Part shown: positions 59,701 to 64,000 of the stretch, piece after piece
Layout: each line of letters begins with the position of its first letter
How positions within the stretch are numbered: position 1 is the stretch's first letter
Origin: Lactuca virosa
Lineage: Eukaryota > Streptophyta > Magnoliopsida > Asterales > Asteraceae
Direction of reading: 5' to 3'
Assembly: GCA_928212115.1 (NCBI GenBank)
Contig: CAKMRJ010004445.1
Coordinates: forward strand, 74,645,597-74,709,596
Length of the DNA: 64,000 nucleotides
Notes under the pieces: model-generated
What the model saw: only the letters and a program-made list of their open reading frames with translations
Told to the model about the DNA's origin: nothing
Database searches by the model: none
Translations under genes and position numbers: made by a program

Positions 59701-60854
59701 GTGTGGATTATGCGGAGACTCCCTGTGAGTGTGTGATTGTGATTTTGAAACTCCGAAGGGTACTTCGGAAGAGTGGGTAATTGGGGTAAGAGGATGGCCA
59801 GAGTCAGCCGGAATGTCTTTGGTTCCTTCCTGTTGAGAGGAAGAACCGACTTTGGTTCTCTTTCTGGCTTTGGGCTTTGAGGGAGAAGTCTTACATTTGG
59901 CAGACTTCTTTTTCTTACCACTGGATGGAACAGCCTTGGCCACGTCCGAGACAGGCTCAACAGAGACAGGGGTAGATTGAGTAGGGCTATACACAGCCGA
60001 AGTCGCCATATGTTTTGCAAGTGAATGGACTCAGACGGAAGGGTGGCCAACATATGTTCCGACAATCGCCTAATGGGTCCGAAAGATGTTTGGTCCGGAA
60101 GGCGATAAGACTTGATAGTTTTAAAAGTAAGAAATACCTCTTTCGGAATCGAATTCATAGGAATTGGTTCACTCCTTTGACGGTACAGTTGTTGTATGGT
60201 CAGAGCCCAAAATCTTGGGCTTGAAATCTCATGAGGCTTGCGATTGATGGCAAACTTCTGAAAGTCTTGCCACAAGACTTCCGTGAGATCGACTGCGTTA
60301 TTCTTCCCAGAGAAAATATTGTACACAACATAAATCCAATCCTTGCTAAGAGTGTCTGAACCTCCATGCTTCCCAGACAGACCTATAAGAATGAAATGCA
60401 TGAGGACTGTCCAAAGGATTGAAACCGCAGATTTCTTGAACTTCTTTGGCTTGAACTCTTCATCATATGGTTCTTGGACCTTGAAGCCTTTAGGGTTTTC
60501 CGGAATTCCAATCGCTTTCAGAAAAATGGACTTGTGAACAGGCACAATGTGATCACCTGTTATTCTGGTTTCAAGAACATAATCCTCGATCTTGATTCGA
60601 TAAAAAGTGGTATGAATAAGACGAAGGGGAATTGGTGGGTCTCGAACTTTAGTAAGTGGAACAGAGATAGGGTTATGAGAGATGAACTCGATCATTACCC
60701 GGATGCACTCGTCATAGTCCATGGGGTCCAGAGAAAAGAGTTGGGTTATATCCCTGGGGAAGGATTAAGTCGACAAAGATGATGCATACCCTTTGGAAAA
60801 CTTCTTCTTTGGAGAGGATTTGGAAGCTTTGGGAACAGATTGAGAGGAAGCCAT
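56729..60854 (-). pseudogene. Large extra 3' ORF of element F (about 1,375 codons, broken)
   Basis: The ORF starts at ATG 60854-60852 (MASSQSVPK) and can be followed to TAA 56731-56729, close to the PPT. Parts in order: a basic Ser/Lys N-terminus; a conserved region (about 60722-60050) with a hydrophobic SILWTVLMHFILIGLSG helix; a Ser/Pro-rich region with a basic patch KPKARKRTKV (about 59860); acidic low-complexity sequence; coiled-coil-like helices (58739-58260); an Asp/Glu run (about 58090); and a folded-looking C-terminal region (57940-56730). Frames change near 60018, 58800 and 58480, and TAA 60765, TAG 59689 and TAG 59290 are among the stops. No signal peptide, protease, polymerase or known domain is recognised. 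The product is unknown; the basic patch hints at a nuclear protein. The N-terminal domain is shared with D. Confidence 0.7.
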
Positions 60855-60887
60855 TGTTGCAGGTTTTGAAGCTTGAAGAACACTTTA

Positions 60888-60934
<47 letters not shown>

Positions 60935-61000
60935 AGAGGGCTTTGGGAGTGTAACGGGTAAAATGGGTTTTAGGGTTCTTTTATAGGTTCAGGAAAGGAT
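60855..61000 (-). promoter_or_regulatory. Putative internal promoter and leader of the extra ORF in F
   Basis: On the - strand TATAAAAG (+ strand 60978-60985) is followed by AACCCTAAAACCC, a CT-rich leader with a pure (CT)20 tract (+ strand GA, 60891-60930), then the ATG at 60854. The TATA-to-ATG distance is about 124 bases. The arrangement resembles D's. Promoter function is inferred. Confidence 0.5.
60891..60930. repeat. (GA)20 microsatellite
   Basis: Forty bases of perfect GA repeat lie in the leader of F's extra ORF, where it forms a CT tract on the sense strand. Confidence 0.95.
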
Positions 61001-61974
61001 GGGTAGGGTTTGGGAAGTAATGATGAAACCAAGATTTGGAAACGGATTGCATTAAATGTCTTGCCAATTTTTGGATTGAGTTGACTTGCAACGACTAAAG
61101 TAACCACTGATGGTACGTGCAAAATGGAAACCGTACACGACTGATGGGATGTTTGCTTTTACAGAGATGTGTGCAAAAAGGGTGCGGATTTCTAGGATTA
61201 AGAGATAATCATCATTGAAAAAAATAACCGTTTGAGTTATTTAATAGAAAAACGTTTCGAACAAAATGATTAAAAACCTTTTGAACTTCTCCTAAAAAAA
61301 TTGATTTCGGAGCCATAAGGTTTCGAGGCGTTTTTGAAAATGAATCTTTGACCAGGAAATATCTGAGATGAATTTGTTATATGGTCTCGGAACATGAAAA
61401 GGTTCGAGATGAGTTTATGAACTGATCTCGGAGCACAAAGGTTCCAGGATGAATTTATGAGATGATCTCGGAGCACAAAGGTTCCGAGATGAATTTTATG
61501 AAATGATCTCAAAGCACTAGGGTTCCGAGATGAACAGACATAAGCTACTTCCAAGATTAGAATGATCACTCTTATACGTAATATAGAGTACGAGATTGCA
61601 CAGACTCGGACTGAATACTAGAGGTAAGAGATAGGAAGATCTCAGTGGACTTTTGTTAAATAGATTTTGAGACTCCGAGACAAGATGGATATTATCTCGG
61701 ACAGAGAATGAGATGAAAGTTCAATACCGTTCCGGAATTGAATTCCGAGATGATCTTCTTATGTACTCATGAAGTAAGTTCCGAGGTGAGATTAATACTA
61801 ATGTGACTATATTGGTCATGAACTCCATATAATGAACTGAGTTGTACCACCTAGAACTACAATGTGTGGTTAGACAAAAAGACACGTAAAATAATCCTAT
61901 TTTATTCTGAGAGGCAGTAGTTCGAGATGAGAGAAAATTTGATTTCGGAACTATTTTATTCTCTGATGTTTCCA
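61001..61974 (-). other. Spacer of element F with TCCGAG-type repeats
   Basis: Between RNase H and the extra ORF, a repeat of about 41-54 bases containing GATCTCGGAGCACAAAGGTT occurs about four times (61370-61530). Shorter TTCCGAGA/TCTCGGA copies are scattered to about 61950. The open - strand frame 61270-61569 is produced by the repeat and has no domain. Confidence 0.6.
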
Positions 61975-62875
61975 TCAAAGAGTACAAACCACTTGGAAGA
62001 ACTGAGGATCAGGCATCATCATACCCATTTTGTTCAGAAAACCATTGAATTTGGTTTCGTCCAATGCCTTAGTAAAGACATCAGCAATTTCATCGTCAGA
62101 TGGAACAAAAATAAGTTCGATGTTACCATTTAAAACATGATCTTTAATGAAATGGCACTGTATGTCGATGTGCTTCGTCATTGAGTGTTGAATTGGATTG
62201 TGCAAGATTACAATGGCACTTTGTGAATCACAATCGATTGGGATTTGTTGAAACCGTTAACCATAGTCCAAGAGCTGTGATTTCATCCAAAGAACTTGAG
62301 ACGTGCAACTAGTAGCAACAATGTATTCCGCTTCGGCTGTTGAAAGTGCAATGCAGTTCTGTTTCTTAGATGACCAACTAACCAATCGACCACCCAAAAA
62401 TTGACAGCCACTAGATGTGATTTTTCTGTCCACTTAAAGGCCGCCATAGTTTGAATTAGAGTATGCTTGAAGGAGGAAACTCTTATTTGTTGGGTACCAG
62501 ATTCCGAGACTCCTTGTACCTTTAAGGTATCAGAATATTTGCTTAATAGCCAAGAGATGAGACATTTTTGGATTGACTTGAAATCTGGCACACAAACATG
62601 TTCAAAACATGATATCCGGATGACTTACTGTAAGGTAGAGTAGTGATCCAATCATTCCTCTATACTTCTTTTCATCAACAACAACACTTGAAGGGCCTGA
62701 AAAGATTTTGTGTCCGAAATCCATAGGTACCTTTGCAGAGGAACATGTGTCTATTGAATATTTCTTGAGAAGTTCCGAGATGTACTTTTCTTGATGAATA
62801 AAGATTCCTCGATTAGTTTGTTTAATTTAGAGACCAAGAAAGAAACTCAATTCACGATTCATACTCATTTGGAAT
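61975..62875 (-). pseudogene. RNase H and end of Pol of element F
   Basis: The frame 61975-62205 contains HNPIQHSMTKHIDIQCHFIK and DVFTKALDE, the C-terminal tail of copia Pol, and upstream frames carry the RNase H core in pieces (62283-62591). Several stops and frameshifts occur. It matches D at 53300-53695. Confidence 0.8.
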
Positions 62876-63536
62876 CAACTGACCGTCAGTTTGGAAAAAT
62901 CAGCAACCATTGATGAATCCATGGATCCAAAAATGATATAGTCAACATAAATTTGAACAAGCATGAGATGTTTTCCATTTGACCTTCGAATCAGGGTAGG
63001 ATCAAGAATACCTCTTTGAAAACCTGAACGCTTGAGGAAGTCAGTGAGAGTCTCGTACCAGGCACGAGGAGCTTGCTTGAGGCCATAAACAGCTTTTTGG
63101 AGTTTATAGCAGTAGTTCGGATATGAAAGAATGACAAAACCAGGAGGCTGTTGGAGATATACTTTAGTATCAAGTTCACCATTTAGAAAATCACTTTTGA
63201 CATCCATCTGGTAAACCTTAAAGCCTTTGTGAGCATCATAAGCAAGGAAGATTCTGATGGCTTCAAGACGGGCAACAGGAGCAAAGGTCTCATCGTAGTC
63301 AAGCCCTTCGATCTGTGTGAATCCTTGGCCACCAATCTTGCTTTATTCTGAATGATAACTCTTGTGTCATATAGCTTGTTCCAAAACACCCATCTTGTAC
63401 CAACAATGGGATGATTATGAGGAGGAGGGACAAGAGTCCATACTTCATTTCTATCGAATTCTGCCAATTCTTCCTGGATGGTTGTAATCCAATCATCATG
63501 ATCTAATGATTCTTTGACGGATTTGGGTTCAACCAT
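62876..63536 (-). pseudogene. Reverse transcriptase of element F with altered active site
   Basis: Frames 63183-63536 and 62875-63207 contain LAEFDRNEVWTLVPPP, MDVKSDFLNGELD, VYGLKQAPRAWYE and IYVDYIIFGSMDSS. The second Asp of the YVDD motif is Tyr (near 62937-62948), which would abolish catalysis. A frameshift in addition separates the two frames near 63200. This copy cannot supply RT. Confidence 0.85.
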
Positions 63537-64000
63537 TGAGATACATGGCGAGAAATGACATTCATTTTGAACACTTGTGGCAGAACGACTTTGTACACCG
63601 ATGTTTGGATTTCTAATAACTTGGTTCGGTGGATGATCCTTAGTCCAAATGTGTAGTCTCTGAAGTTCTTGTGCAGCAGAGGATCCTATATCAACAATGG
63701 GGTTGTGTTGCTCCCCCTGATAATTTGAACTTAGGGATGATGCTCCCCCTACACTTCTGAATCGGGCACATTTACGTCGTGCTCAGGTGGGAAACAGGAT
63801 CAAATGGAGGAAAACTGGGTGTCAGACCTGAAACAGTTTGGGAAACAGGAGCTTCTTTTGATGACGTTTGTCTTGTTCTAGATTCCGAATCAAGAGCTGT
63901 TTCTGAAGGTCCGAATAGGGTTTCAAAGTCAACTTCATAAATTGTTTGTGGGTTCGGAAATCCTAGCGCTGGAGCATTGGACTCCATGATGTGAGTTGTG
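63537..64000 (-). pseudogene. Integrase-RT linker of element F (cut by the window edge)
   Basis: The Ser/Pro-rich linker contains YEVDFETLFGPSETALD (63772-63987 frame), matching D near 51360. Element sequence continues beyond the window. Confidence 0.6.

Larger units (their letters stand above)
56119..64000 (-). mobile_element. Element F: SIRE-type copia, 3' part (runs off the right edge)
   Basis: On the - strand from the right edge inward F has the RT linker, RT, RNase H, a repeat spacer, a 4.1 kb extra ORF, PPT and 3' LTR. Gag, protease, integrase and the 5' LTR would lie beyond 64000. It appears to be inserted into the extra ORF of D. The left boundary is approximate (TG at 56119-56120). 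Confidence 0.8.

Noticed and set aside
56729..60854. Calling the extra ORF of F an envelope gene
   Set aside because: No signal peptide and no convincing transmembrane anchor were seen. One hydrophobic stretch lies inside the conserved region, and a basic patch suggests a nuclear protein, so the function is left open.
1..64000. Host protein-coding genes
   Set aside because: Every ORF with recognisable features belongs to a retrotransposon. The other ORFs are short, lack domains, or lie inside LTRs and repeats.

Overview
This 64 kb window is plant nuclear DNA made almost entirely of nested LTR retrotransposons. No intact host gene, rRNA gene or tRNA gene was found. The mix of Ty1/copia elements (including SIRE-type elements with a long extra 3' ORF) and Ty3/gypsy-derived elements, long LTRs, an AT-rich background and a tRNA-derived SINE fits heterochromatin of a large-genome dicot. 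The recurring palindrome ACTCGnCGAGT and the element types suggest Asteraceae, probably Lactuca (lettuce); this is recall-based inference, not proof.

Layout, outermost to innermost. Element D is a decayed SIRE-type copia on the + strand. Its 5' LTR is at 489-902 and the start of gag at 1107-2042. After a large interruption it resumes at about 48.7 kb with the gag-pol linker, protease, integrase, RT and RNase H, ending at 53695. A repeat-bearing spacer and an extra ORF (from 55729) follow. A SINE with a perfect 12-bp target duplication sits in its RNase H region (52911-53076). Element F, another SIRE-type copia on the - strand, appears to have inserted into D's extra ORF at about 56.12 kb and runs off the right edge. 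F carries a roughly 1,375-codon, now broken, 3' ORF that ends 18 bases before its polypurine tract.

Inside D's gag lies element C (- strand, 2043 to about 37645), a copia relic. Inside C lies a tandem array of a gypsy-derived family G in the order LTR L1 (3589-5834), internal G1, LTR L2 (17920-28435), internal G2 (28436-32566), LTR L3 (32567-35227, truncated). The shared middle LTR has a primer binding site on one side and a polypurine tract on the other, the signature of unequal recombination. Copia element B1 (8354-16236, TSD AACCC) sits inside G1. Its polyprotein has one frameshift near the start and then about six nonsense codons. Copia derivative A2 (18370-26094, TSD TTTCA) sits inside L2. 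At 37646 a gypsy-type LTR (E) begins, and this is split by a third G copy, G3 (39100-47777, + strand, TSD ATTTT).

How the pieces relate. B1, A2 and C are one copia lineage: B1 keeps a recognisable full polyprotein, while A2 and C are coding-dead but keep the leader, 3' region and LTR signals, as expected of copies mobilised in trans. G1, G2 and G3 share a layout of about 4.15 kb of internal DNA (gag relic, at most a short pol relic, a 57-bp minisatellite) between LTRs of 2.2-2.8 kb, so G looks like a non-autonomous large retrotransposon derivative. D and F share an extra 3' ORF that begins about 105-125 bases after a TATA-like box, as though it had its own promoter. That ORF is the best candidate here for an under-described system.
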